64,000 nucleotides of DNA, taken from Antedon bifida (taxonomy: Eukaryota; Echinodermata; Crinoidea; Comatulida; Antedonidae). A program made the position numbers and the translations under genes. How positions within the stretch are numbered: the first letter of the stretch is position 1; each line of letters starts with the position of its first letter. Location: positions 17,813,001-17,877,000 of the forward strand of contig OY727099.1 in NCBI GenBank assembly GCA_963402885.1. Direction: 5' to 3'. Positions 10,801 through 23,500 of the stretch are shown here, one piece after another. The notes beneath the pieces are model-generated. The model did no database searches, had not been told where the DNA came from, and saw nothing but the letters and a program-made list of their open reading frames with translations.

Positions 10801-13800
10801 CCTATAACTTCCAAAGTGGTGTTTTTATATCAATGAGGTTTTGTAATTTGATAGTCAATAGGTTTGTCAACAATAATCACGAAAAAAACACTGGGGTAAA
10901 TTTCGTACATAGGTTTTGTGTTGCCAGGAAAATACGAAAAATACAAAAAAATACAAACAAAATACATGAAACAAAATACATGAAACACAATTTAAATATG
11001 GCTAATCCAATAATAAAATGTATATGTGGCTTGTCATGATGCTACTAGAGTCATACGAATAGTTTAGATAAAATACGAGAATGGGTTGCCAGGTTTATTT
11101 CAATTAATTGCCAGAAAAACAGTATTTCGCATTGAAATATTTAGTTGATGGAAAATAATGTTAAACTTTGAAATAATTGCGTCAATGGTTTTTATAAATG
11201 TTTACGTCTATTTTGTGTAAAGAGATACAGAAAGACCTCCCAAAAAATCTGACCTTGTAAATAGGTCATTTGAGGTCAAAAGGGGTCAGAATGCAAAACA
11301 GGACAGGTCCCCACTTTACTACAACTATTAATGTTTGATCAAAATTTACAAGATAGTTCAAAAAAATTCTTAACAGTTTTCATTTTTTACCTATAGTGTT
11401 ACCTTAGCAACCATTTCTATGTGTAACTAAGGAAAGTAATTTTTAAAAAAACGTAAAAAATGGCATTTTTATGAATGCAAAGAATTGATTGCATTTGTAA
11501 TTTTTCTCAATTTTACTTCTACTGCATTCTAATAATCTTAAAGTGATGACAAACTTGACCTTGTAAATTCATTCATTTTGAGGTCAAAATGAGGTCAACA
11601 TTTTACCATAGTAACTGTTTCTATGCGAAAATATTTAACAAATAATGGGTTTTTCATAAATACAAAACATTTTTTCTACATAGTTTTACATTTCTACTTT
11701 TTTCCAAATTTACTTTAAATACTGAATCCTAATAATCTCAGAAAGAAAGTCTTGACAAATCTGAATAAAGGTAAAAAATTGACCTTTAGTGTTATCTTAA
11801 ACCTGTTTACGTAACTAAGGATAATTTTTTTTAATATGGGGTTTCATGACTATAAACAATTGATTACATAGCTTTACTACTTTTTCCCAAATTTACTTAT
11901 CTACTGAATCCCAGAAAATGTCTGACCTTGTGAAAGGGTCATTTGTTGGGTCAAATTATGTCAAAATGTATTATTTATGTTATCTTAGAACCTTTTTATA
12001 GAACGTTTTTATGCGTAACTGAGGATAATTGTTTTTTTAAATACTGTACAGTTGAACCTCCCGTAAGTGGCCACCCTCGGGACCTGGAAAAGTGGCCGCT
12101 TACGGGCGGTGACCCCTTACGGGAGGTTCTCCCGATAAAGGGCCAAAATCACGTATTATGGCTATACACGATATTCTTAACGAAACGAGCCTCTCAATTT
12201 TCCAGCTGATTGTATTATTATTTATAATCAGGTGGTTTAGTATTTTTTAGCATTTTCAGACAAATGTTAAAAGCTTTTATCATATGAAAAATGGTCGGTC
12301 AAAATCTGTGTAGTTTTCTCATCTCTTCACAGTAATGTTTTTAAAACCGCTTCGAAATAAAGCGGGTGGCCGCTTACGGGAGGTCAGTTATCATACAAAA
12401 AATCTCATTTTTAGTATAAAAAGGTGTCCGCAGCTACTTACGGGAGGCTGCTTACGGTGGGTACCAAATGCACTAATTAGATAGGAAGAACAAACAGGCT
12501 TTTCAAAGTGCGTCCGTTAAGGGAGGTGGCCACTTACGGGAGGTGCCCGCTGTAAATAAAATATGGGGTTTTCATGAATAAAAATAATCACAGAAGAAAG
12601 TCCTTACGAATATGACCTTGTAAAACGGTAATTTGAAAATGCAAATGAGGCATGCCTGCTAATAATCTACAAATTTAAATTTGTATAAGATAAGTATGAA
12701 AAATTTAAAGAATATCTCAATTTTAGTTACCATAGTAACTGTTGCTATGCATAACTCAGGGAAATTAAATAATTATCAAATAATTATTAATTAATAATTA
12801 ATACTGAATCCAACCATCACAGTAAAAAAAATATAGAATTTCAATTTAAAACCAATATTTAATATAAAGTGTGATATTTTACATGCTGACCTTAAATGAA
12901 ATGAAATTTCACATCAGGGCTTCGAAAGTGGTGGTGGATGGGCATGTGGGATCTTCTGCTTAGGTTAGCAAATAAAAGAAGTAAAAAATGAAAGAGGAGC
13001 TTCAAAATAAGAGAGGAGTAATCTGTTGCAAAGATTAAAATTCACAACGATCTGATAATTTATTCAAATTTCCAGAGGATATAACCTAAAAAATGACATT
13101 AAAACTGGGAATTACAGAATCTATAATTAAAAATATTGGTTTTTTTTCTCACAACACAACTAGAACTATATAAAACATTAAGAATTTTTCTGACCAATGA
13201 GTTTCAAATCAGATAATCAAAGAAAATAAAATGTTTTTACTAATATACCATGTTTTTTTTTTATAAAAATGCCTATGTTTCTCGCAACACTGCTTGTAGA
13301 TTTTTAAATTACCCCAGTATTTTATTTTAGAAATCAATTAATAAACATTAGAACTACCTATTTGTAATAAATCAGCTAAAAAAATACACCACTTTGGGCG
13401 TTATGGTGAAGTAAAATTTAGTTGCATTTAACAATTTAAAAAAAGTGAAAACACCCCTTTTTAAATAAATGGTATCTCCCAAAGTATGAAATCAAAAATA
13501 AAAAAAAAATATGAAACAGGTACACAATGCATTGTTATTATGCATACACTAATTATTTTTTATAATTAAATGAACAAAACAAAAATATCATTCATCAAAG
13601 TAGTACCAATATCCATTTTAAAAAACCTTAAAAAAGGACAAAATTTGTCAAAAACACAAATTTGGCCGTTGCCATGGAAATATATGTGTGAAATAAAAAA
13701 TACTTCATATTTGATTTCTCTCAACACATATATAGCCATGTTCAAAATTTGGAAGAAATCCATTTTTTTTAGTCTGCCACTATTTTTTATATTTCTTTGA

Positions 13801-16800
13801 TTCTTACAGACAATGGCTCTTAACGCCTCAAATTGTTTAGCTTGGGTAGTCCGGAACTCCACCCCGAATTCCTCTTTTACTTTCGCAAAAATGCTCTTAT
13901 ATATCTGTGAATCTTTTCTATTGCCTGCCATCCTTCCCCGTATTTTCTCTCCCCCCCCCCCAACCCCCCCCCCCCCCCCCCCCACAACTGAATAACATAT
14001 CTTGTGATTTCAATCATCCACATACATGTTCACTTCTTCGTTCGACTGTCAAAACCACAAGGAAAACACACATGGTACGCGACGGTATCTGACCCGGGGT
14101 CACAACTGTCAATCAAATAACCGTTATTTCGTGTTGCAGCTAAGAATTGCTCAGCGATAACCGGTTAAACAGCGTTCTAACACCGATTTAAATTGGTGTT
14201 TTTAACCGGTTATTTTGCGCTGCCTTTTAACCGGTTACCAAAAATATGTCCTGTTTCTGCTGGCAAGAAAATGGAGTTAATTTATTCACACCGATTTTAA
14301 TTTATTCACACCGATTTTAACCGGTTATTTTTATGCAGCAGAAACAGGCCCACAGAGGTGATTGTAGACCTTTGTTCTTACAACTACAGTCTCGGACTAC
14401 AGTACATACAAGCGAGCGTTACATATACAGTATTCAGATTACCAATTAGTTAACTTTACTTTTATGCTGTTTGCAATTATATTTTTATTTCAATAATTTC
14501 CCCCTTGTATTTTTCACACAATCGCTTACATTTACAACAATAGTACAATGATTTCAATGTCAGAAAATAGTATCCACATTGTTCTAAAAGTTAAAAAGTA
14601 TTAAAGTAAATAGTCATCGTAAAAAATAAATGTTTTGTACCCACAACCATTCCCCATGAACACCTAATTAACATATGAATTAGTATATAGACAAGAAATT
14701 TACTTAGATTAATAAACAATGTCTACCAGCAAAAAAAAAAAAATTGGACAAAATTGGAACATCCAATATACTGTAAACAGGAAAACACATACAACTGTAC
14801 TGAATTGTTTTACATTTCATTAACAACAGTATATATAATCAAAATAATCTTATATTTAATTAATTAATTTGAAATGATAAAGATGAGAAAAAGAATGAGA
14901 AAAAGTCGCCCCAACCGAGATTCGAACCCGGAACCTTCTGCTTGATATGCAGATGTAACCATTAGACCACTGGGGCTTTCATGGTATGGTTAAATAAAAT
15001 GATACAAGATGGACTTTATTATATATAAAGAATTAATTTTCTTTGCCTACTGTGTTTATATATATAAAAAGTATCTCTTCGGAGATCCCGCCTCGTGAAT
15101 AAAAATACTGAAAGATGAGGGCGTATCAATTTGATCTCTGTTGCGCGTGCGTACAACTGAGGACTAGTGCTGTTCCGCCGTACCACGCCGAGAATGTTAA
15201 AGAGTCGCTATCCAATCGAGTTTGAACAATACCATGAAAGCCCCAGTGGTCTAATGGTTAGGGCAACTGCATATCAAGCAGACGGTCCGAGTTCGAGTCT
15301 CGGTTGGGGCGACTTTTTCTCATTCTCACAGATTTCCTCATCTTTATCGTTTCAAATTAATTAATTAAATTTCAGTATATCACCGGGCGGTTTAGAATTA
15401 ATGTTCTTTGCCTACTGTGTTTATATATATAAAAAGTATCTCTTCGGAGATCCCGCCTCGTGAATAAAAATACTGAAAGATGAGGGCGTATCAATTTGAT
15501 CTCTGTTGCGCGTGCGTACAACTGAGGACTAGTGCTGTTCCGCCGTACCACGCCGAGAATGTTAAAGAGTCGCTATCCAATCGAGTTTGAACAATACCAT
15601 GAAAGCCCCAGTGGTCTAATGGTTAGGGCAACTGCATATCAAGCAGACGGTCCGAGTTCGAGTCTCGGTTGGGGCGACTTTTTCTCATTCTCACAGATTT
15701 CCTCATCTTTATCGTTTCAAATTAATTAATTAAATTTCAGTATATCACCGGGCGGTTTAGAATTAATGTTCTTTGCCTACTGTGTTTATATATATAAAAA
15801 GTATCTCTTCGGAGATCCCGCCTCGTGAATAAAAATACTGAAAGATGAGGGCGTATCAATTTGATCTCTGTTGCGCGTGCGTACAACTGAGGACTAGTGC
15901 TGTTCCGCCGTACCACGCCGAGAATGTTAAAGAGTCGCTATCCAATCGAGTTTGAACAATACCATGAAAGCCCCAGTGGTCTAATGGTTAGGGCAACTGC
16001 ATATCAAGCAGACGGTCCGAGTTCGAGTCTCGGTTGGGGCGACTTTTTCTCATTCTCACAGATTTCCTCATCTTTATCGTTTCAAATTAATTAATTAAAT
16101 TTCAGTATATCACCGGGCGGTTTAGAATTAATGTTCTTTGCCTACTGTGTTTATATATATAAAAAGTATCTCTTCGGAGATCCCGCCTCGTGAATAAAAA
16201 TACTGAAAGATGAGGGCGTATCAATTTGATCTCTGTTGCGCGTGCGTACAACTGAGGACTAGTGCTGTTCCGCCGTACCACGCCGAGAATGTTAAAGAGT
16301 CGCTATCCAATCGAGTTTGAACAATACCATGAAAGCCCCAGTGGTCTAATGGTTAGGGCAACTGCATATCAAGCAGACGGTCCGAGTTCGAGTCTCGGTT
16401 GGGGCGACTTTTTCTCATTCTCACAGATTTCCTCATCTTTATCGTTTCAAATTAATTAATTAAATTTCAGTATATCACCGGGCGGTTTAGAATTAATGTT
16501 CTTTGCCTACTGTGTTTATATATATAAAAAGTATCTCTTCGGAGATCCCGCCTCGTGAATAAAAATACTGAAAGATGAGGGCGTATCAATTTGATCTCTG
16601 TTGCGCGTGCGTACAACTGAGGACTAGTGCTGTTCCGCCGTACCACGCCGAGAATGTTAAAGAGTCGCTATCCAATCGAGTTTGAACAATACCATGAAAG
16701 CCCCAGTGGTCTAATGGTTAGGGCAACTGCATATCAAGCAGACGGTCCGAGTTCGAGTCTCGGTTGGGGCGACTTTTTCTCATTCTCACAGATTTCCTCA

Positions 16801-17472
16801 TCTTTATCGTTTCAAATTAATTAATTAAATTTCAGTATATCACCGGGCGGTTTAGAATTAATGTTCTTTGCCTACTGTGATTTTATTTATATATATATAT
16901 ATATATATAAACTCATCAGGCAAAGAACATTAATTCTAAACCGCCCGGTGATATACTGAAATTTAATTAATTAATTTGAAACGATAAAGATATATATATA
17001 TATATAAATAAAATAACAGCAGAAAACTTGGTTACTTCATTGTTTTAATCACTACAAATTTGTTTCGTACGACCAGCATGTAGCTGGCCGCACTCTTCAG
17101 GTGAAATGTAAAACATAAGTGACACAGTTGTCTCATAGTGCTTAATAGAAGTGAGTCATCAGGAAGTCGTATACAATAGCCTATTGTTTTAGATTTAGAT
17201 AAACTATTTGGATCTGCAATTTAGTAAGAATTTTTTCCTATGTCTACAAGTAGAGACTAACTCGTTCTTACGGTTCAGTGAGCATAGCTCTGGTTGACAT
17301 ATAATAATATACTTTTCATATATACATAAATTACATCTTTTGTTAATATTTGAGTAAGGTTTGTAGTGATTAAAACAATGAAGTAACCAAGTTTTCTGCT
17401 GTTATTTTATTTATTTATGCTCTACCTTGGTATTGAGCACTCTATCCTAACGGTCTGATAACTTCAACCTGA

Positions 17473-17504
<32 letters not shown>

Positions 17505-20500
17505 GACTTTTTCTCATTCTCACAGATTTCCTCATCTTTATCGTTTCAAATTGATTAATTAATTTTCAGTATATCACCGGGCGGTTTAGAATTAATGTTC
17601 TTTGCCTCTTGTGTTTATATATATATATATATATATATAAATCCAAAGGCAAATTACTGAAAAAATGACAATGCTGTGAGTATCAGTGGCTGGATCTCAA
17701 TGGAGATACAAAAAAAAAAGCGAAAAGCTATTATCAAAATTATCAAACAGCCAGAAAAGTCAGCAGAGCTTTCGGCCAACACTAGCCCTTCATCAGTGAA
17801 AAATATATATATATGTATATTTAAAACTGTCCACCCAGGCAGCACTTGCCAACTCATATGCTATGACTTTATCCAAATTCCCTCACTTGCACTGATGAAG
17901 GGCTAGTGTTGCCCGAAAGCTCTGCTAACTTTTCTGGCTGTTTACTTTATCGTTTTGATTTAGCTTTTCGCTTTTTTATTTGTATCTCCATTGAGATCCA
18001 GCCACTGATACCCACAGCATTGTCATTTTTTTCAGTAATTTGCCTTTGGATGTATATTTAAAACTGTTAGTCAACAAGCGAGCTGCGTTTTTTGTAAAAA
18101 ATATTTCTTGTTAAACAAAGTTTGATGGTATTATTTTGGTCTTGTTATTTTAATCCTTCCAATTCCAAACCTGCTACCTGATTAATTTTTTACTTTATAT
18201 TTCATTGCAGGTTGCTATTATTTGATGCCATTATTTTTTTTAATATTGCGTATGTAAAATAATAATTACAAAGATCTCAATATCTCACAAAGATCCCAAT
18301 ATCTAATACAAAGATCTCCTTAAAAAAATCTACATATCTCACAAAGATCTTAAGATTTAACAAAGATCTCAAAATCTAAAAAAGATCTTATTATTTATAT
18401 AAAATAAATAATTAATAATATTTTAAAACTTTTTGACTTGATACAATTAGTAGTAGGGCCTAATGTTTGCTTTGTAGTTTTAAGTATTTTTTTGTAAATG
18501 AAATAAATACTTTTATTTTACAGAATAAACAAAATCTGCCAGTATTTTGCCAAGGCATTTGACTCTAGCGAGGCCCTATATGTAAGTGTACAATTGACAA
18601 TGAAACATAAAGAAAATGTAAGCATTTTATGTTCTAATTATAAGATTCTAATATATTTTTCCCCATTTCTTCAAAGCCTGTATACTATGTTGAAAAGAAT
18701 TGGATGGAAGAGCCTTATGTTGGCGGTTGCTACACAACTGTGTTCCACCCGGGAACTTTGTACAGATATGGACGGTGGGATTTAAAAAAGATTTTATATT
18801 TATTTTTGTTGATTATTAAATATATAAAAACATAACTAGAATAAAAAAAAGAAGATAACATCTACATGCAGGTTAATGAACCATCATGACTAGGACTTGA
18901 AAGCCTCTGTCGCTTTGTAAAATCTATTTTAGTATTTTGCAATGACGTGTTCAAATGAGGTTGTATGTGTGTGATAAACAGAATCAAAGGTCATCATCTG
19001 GACGTAGAATCAACTAAAAAAAAAAAAACTAAACAATAATTGCAAAACTAAACTCAGTGTATGTGAATGTAGTTTTTCCAGATGGCGTCATAGTTCTCTA
19101 TTGTATAGTTATCTGCCGGTGTATTTATAATTGATATTCATGATTCGAAAATCTTAACAGGGAGCTTCGTAAACCAATTGGTTGCATTCATTTTGGGGGA
19201 ACAGAAACTGCTAGTAAGTGGGCAGGTTATATGGATGGTGCTGTGGAGTCTGGTGAGAGAGCAGCTAGAGAAGTAAGTTAATTGTTAATACAAATAAAGT
19301 TACCTATACTGTCAAAACTTAATCATTTCATCTAATTGAAAGTAATAAAACAAATAAAAAATGGTAATAGTCAGCCAGCATTTGTATTTTTCTTTATGCA
19401 ATTTCGACAAGTTTGATTTTTCACTTTCATGTGGTCAATGACATCATAAAGAAACAAATTTCAACTTTCAGAGAATTTTCTTCTAAAATGGCTAGAAAAT
19501 ATATTTCTGACACTGCATTGTGGTTGTTTAAAGACTTTATTTTGTTAAACATTTCAACAAATTCGAACATATAATCTACTGTTTCAATATTTTTAATAAT
19601 CAATAATAATAATAATTTTTTTATACTCAGTGTTTGGTTTAGGAACTTCAAGAATGTCAGTAGACCTAGTATTGTAATTTATATTTCTTTCTTTGAATAA
19701 GTTTCTTAAATAAGCTGTGGCATTTGTGAATTCATAATTTTATACATGGATAGAGCTTCATTTTGATATAATTTAGTATTGAGATTGATCCAGTTTAGTT
19801 TTAACAGGGCTTCAGATCTTGAATCAGTATCTTGTAATTTTTGTGATGATTTTAGCAGCCCTATATTACATTTCAATAATCAAAATGGGGAACAATTATT
19901 GATTTATACATCACTGATTGTATGCTTTGTGGTAAAAAATAATTTCTTTTCTTCAGGTAATAGAGACCAGGAAGAACTTTGTTTATTACATTATCAATTT
20001 TTGTTTATTCCAAGTTAGAGTTTTGTCTATGACTACACCCAAGTGTTTACAGTGATCAACACAGTTTATTTGTGTGCCATTTGTTGACATTTAATTCAGA
20101 ATAATTTATTTTAGCTAATTTTTTGTGCGTTCCTATATACTCATATATTCTGTTTTGTTAATGTTCATTTAAGGTTAAAGTTAATTTATTCTTTATGAGC
20201 CAGTTTTGAACATTTATTAGGTCAGAATTTAGTTTATCTATTACATCAGTAATAATAAAAAAAAAAAAAAAAAATTATATTTTTGCAAAAGGTCAGTGAC
20301 CTTTTGACCTCTACTGACCTTAGTAATCGTTCGATTAATTTCATTTAAATTCTACATGATTACAAAAATATATGCTACACATCGATACCAAGATCATACT
20401 AATTAGATGTTTGATCCTTGGGTTATTGGTATTAATGCTACCCCCTACCCCAAAAAATGTCTTTTTATTGCAATTTTGAAGAATAATAAAATTACATGAC

Positions 20501-23500
20501 AATGGTATTAATGCACTCCAATTTTTTTAATGTTAACACACATTTTGTTATTCAATGTCAGTAAACACAAGTAAAACACAATTAAAATAAAAAGTATTGA
20601 AAAAATGGGAGATTTGATATTGAAATGTATCTCATTATAGCAAATATTTGCAATTTTGCAAAAGGTCAGTGACCTTTTTGACCTCTACTGACCTTAAACA
20701 TGGTTCAATTAATTTTATTAAAATTCTATATGATTAAAAAATACGAATGCTACACAACGACACCAAGATCATACTAATTAGATGTTTGATTCTTGGGTTA
20801 TTGCTATTAATGTTACACCCTACCCCAAAAAATTTATTTTTATTGCAATTTTTAAGAATAAAAAATGATAATTTGTGTATAATGAACTGCAATTTTAATC
20901 TTGTTAACATATATTTTCTTATTCAATATGTCAGTAAGCACAAGTAAAACACAATTAAGATAAAACATATTGAAAATTGTAGATACTATGTTGAAATTTA
21001 TCTATATTTTGGCAAAAATGTGCATTTTTGTAAAAGGTCAATGACCTTTTGACCTCTACTGACCCTACTAATCGTCCGATTAATTTTATTTAAATTTTAC
21101 AAGATTTTAAAAGATGTATGCTACACAATGGTACCAAGATAATACTAATTAGGTTTTGGATTCTTTGGTTATTGGGATAAATGTTACCCCCTACCCCAAA
21201 AATGTCTTTTTATTGTAATTTTGAAGAATAACAAAATTACATGACAATGGTATTAATGCAGTGCAATTTTTTTTATGTTAACACATATTTTGTTATTCAA
21301 TATGTCAGTAAACACAAGTAAAACACAATTAAAATAAAAAATATTGAAAATTGGAGATTTGATATTGAAATGTATCTCATTATGGCAAATATTTGCAATT
21401 TTGCAAAAGGTAAGTGACCTTTTGACCTCTACTGACCTTAAAAATGGTTCGATTAATTTTATTCAAATTTTATATGATTAAAAAACATGAATGCTACACA
21501 ACGACACCAAGATCATACTAATTAGATGTTTGATTCTTGGGTTATTGCTATTATTGTTACCCCCTACCCCAAAAAATGTATTTTTATTGCAATTTTTAAC
21601 AATAAAAAATAACAATTTGTATATAATGAACTCCAATTTTTATCTTGTTAACATATATTTTCTTATTCAATATGTCAGTAAGCACAAGTAAAACACAATT
21701 AAGATAAAAAATATTTAAAATTGTAGATACGATATTGAAATTTATCTATATTTTAGGAAAAATTTGCATTTTGCAAAAGGTCAATGACCTTTTGACCTCT
21801 ATTGACCTTAATAATCTTCCGATTAGTTTTATTTAAATTTTAAAAGATTTTAAAAGATGTATGCTACACAATTTTACTAAGATAATACTAATTAGATATT
21901 GGATTCTTGAGTTATTAGGATAAATGTTACCCCCTACCCCAAAAAATATTTGAAGATAAAACACTGATGATCATTACAAATGACGCAAGTACATACAATG
22001 CATCCCTATATTTTTCTTGTTAACATCGATTTTTTCACTCTATATGTCCGTGGAAAGAAAATGATACCAAAGAAGTTTAACTGTGTGGGGGGTGCACGGT
22101 AACCCCCTCCAGCCCATGGACTATAATGTATAATGTTATTTGCTGAGCAATGGATAGCTGTGTCATCAGCATAGATACTTGTTTTACAAAGATTGACACA
22201 GTTTGGGTGGTTTTTAATGTAGAGTATGAAAAGTAGAGGTCCAAGAATTGATCCTTGTTACCACAAATACTAGTAATCACTCCATTAATCATAGTTACAT
22301 GGGTTCGTTTGTTAAGGTAATTTTTAAACCATTGTATTACATGTTGACTTTTTTTTTACTAAAATAATTTAGATTATCATGTCATGTCATGATCAACTGT
22401 GTCAAAAGCTTTTTTGAGATCTAACATACTAATCCTACAAAATTACCACTGTTAATTTCATCAATCCAGTCCTCAATAATGTTTAATAAACCTGATGTTG
22501 TAGAGAAATTAGGCCGGAAACAAGATTGTTGATCATAGAATAAAGGCTCAATAAATGGGTAAAGCTGATCAAAAACAGCACGTTCAAGAAGTTTAGATAA
22601 AACGGGCAAAATTGAAATTTTACATTTGCAAACTAATTGTTCATTTCATTAGCAGTAGTTTTGAGGTCTGATTAAAGACCATTTTAGTATTAAGTGCAGG
22701 TATTTGATTGTTTTTACTTTTAGATGGGACAATATACCTAATGTTTCCCAAATGTTTTTAGAGTCTTTGGTTTTTAATTGATTTGAGAAATACTCTGTCT
22801 TACACTATTTACTTTGTTTCTTAGTTTTTTAAACATTAGTAGAATGAGGTCATCAGTTATCCATAGGCTAGTTTTTTTCTTCATATTAGCAATATCTAAA
22901 AATGTTTTTCCAAAGAAATTAAGTGCAGCATCAACATTTGAATATCTGTGATGTCAGCCCACTTGACATTTTGCATATCAATTTTGATAGCATTTTCATT
23001 AAAATGTTTCTTTTGTTTATGTTTACTCATAGGTTTCTTATCTTTACACAGGATTGCATAAATTGCTGAATGATCACACATTCCTGTATGAAAAACACCT
23101 GATTTTGATACTTTATCAGGATCTGATGTGTAAAAATGATCTATTAAAGTTTTGCTTTCGTGTAGGATTCTTGTTGGTGTTGTTATTAGTTGAGTTAAAA
23201 AATTATTTATAGTTTATTTCAATTAATTTTTTAGTATAGCAAGTAGGATTATTTGTAAGTAGATCACAATTTAAATTATCTATTAGCATAATTTCTTTGT
23301 CATTAAAGTCATAATTGTTTTCAAGAAGGATATGCATCAGTTTGAGATCAAAGCTTCCATGACTCTAACCGACAGAGCGCGGACCGCCCACAATGTTACA
23401 AAATAAACACAGTTTAATTAACCGTCGTTAACAACGAAACGGTCGTGTGCCTAATATATTGTTTACTGCACATGCTCAACAACCTTTAACCTTGTTGGCT

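Larger units (their letters stand above)
9044..14351. mobile_element. Large DNA transposon with nested palindromes and GGGYCTGTTTCTGC termini
   Basis: The left end reads GGGTCTGTTTCTGCTGCAT from 9044. The right end, reverse complemented, reads GGGCCTGTTTCTGCTGCAT, finishing at 14351. Repeated AACCGGTTA motifs fill the subterminal 150 bp on both sides. Inside, about 9531-9738 pairs with about 10160-10366, and about 10385-11000 pairs with about 13250-13830, giving a nested foldback. A 420-bp deletion relative with the same ends lies at 47440-47859. The GGGCCTGTTTC start resembles PIF/Harbinger termini, but I could not confirm a TWA target duplication (TAA on the left, ACA on the right). A degenerate tandem repeat, a pogo-like MITE and a C/G homopolymer run are nested within it. 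Confidence 0.65.
15030..16880 (+). repeat. Five tandem 365-bp units, each with one tRNA-like gene
   Basis: Period is exactly 365 bp, judged from five equal spacings (tRNA starts at 15240, 15605, 15970, 16335, 16700). The units look identical base for base. Each has a TATATATAAAAAG motif, a short hairpin ATCTC-TTCG-GAGAT with a cTTCGg tetraloop, a GC-rich stretch, the tRNA-like gene, a T5 terminator and an ATTAATTAATTAA tail. Identity means very recent amplification, gene conversion, or an assembly artefact. A diverged partial copy follows at about 17504-17610 and an inverted one at about 16915-16990. Confidence 0.93.

Noticed and set aside
13813..14092. Proline- and glycine-rich small ORFs at the poly-C tract
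   Set aside because: Their composition comes from the homopolymer run.
15167..16824. Five identical 65-residue plus-strand open frames
   Set aside because: They span the tRNA and its flanks in every 365-bp unit. The protein is a by-product of the repeat, with no homology.
15030..16880. CRISPR-like array
   Set aside because: The direct repeats are 365 bp with no unique spacers, in a eukaryotic intron.
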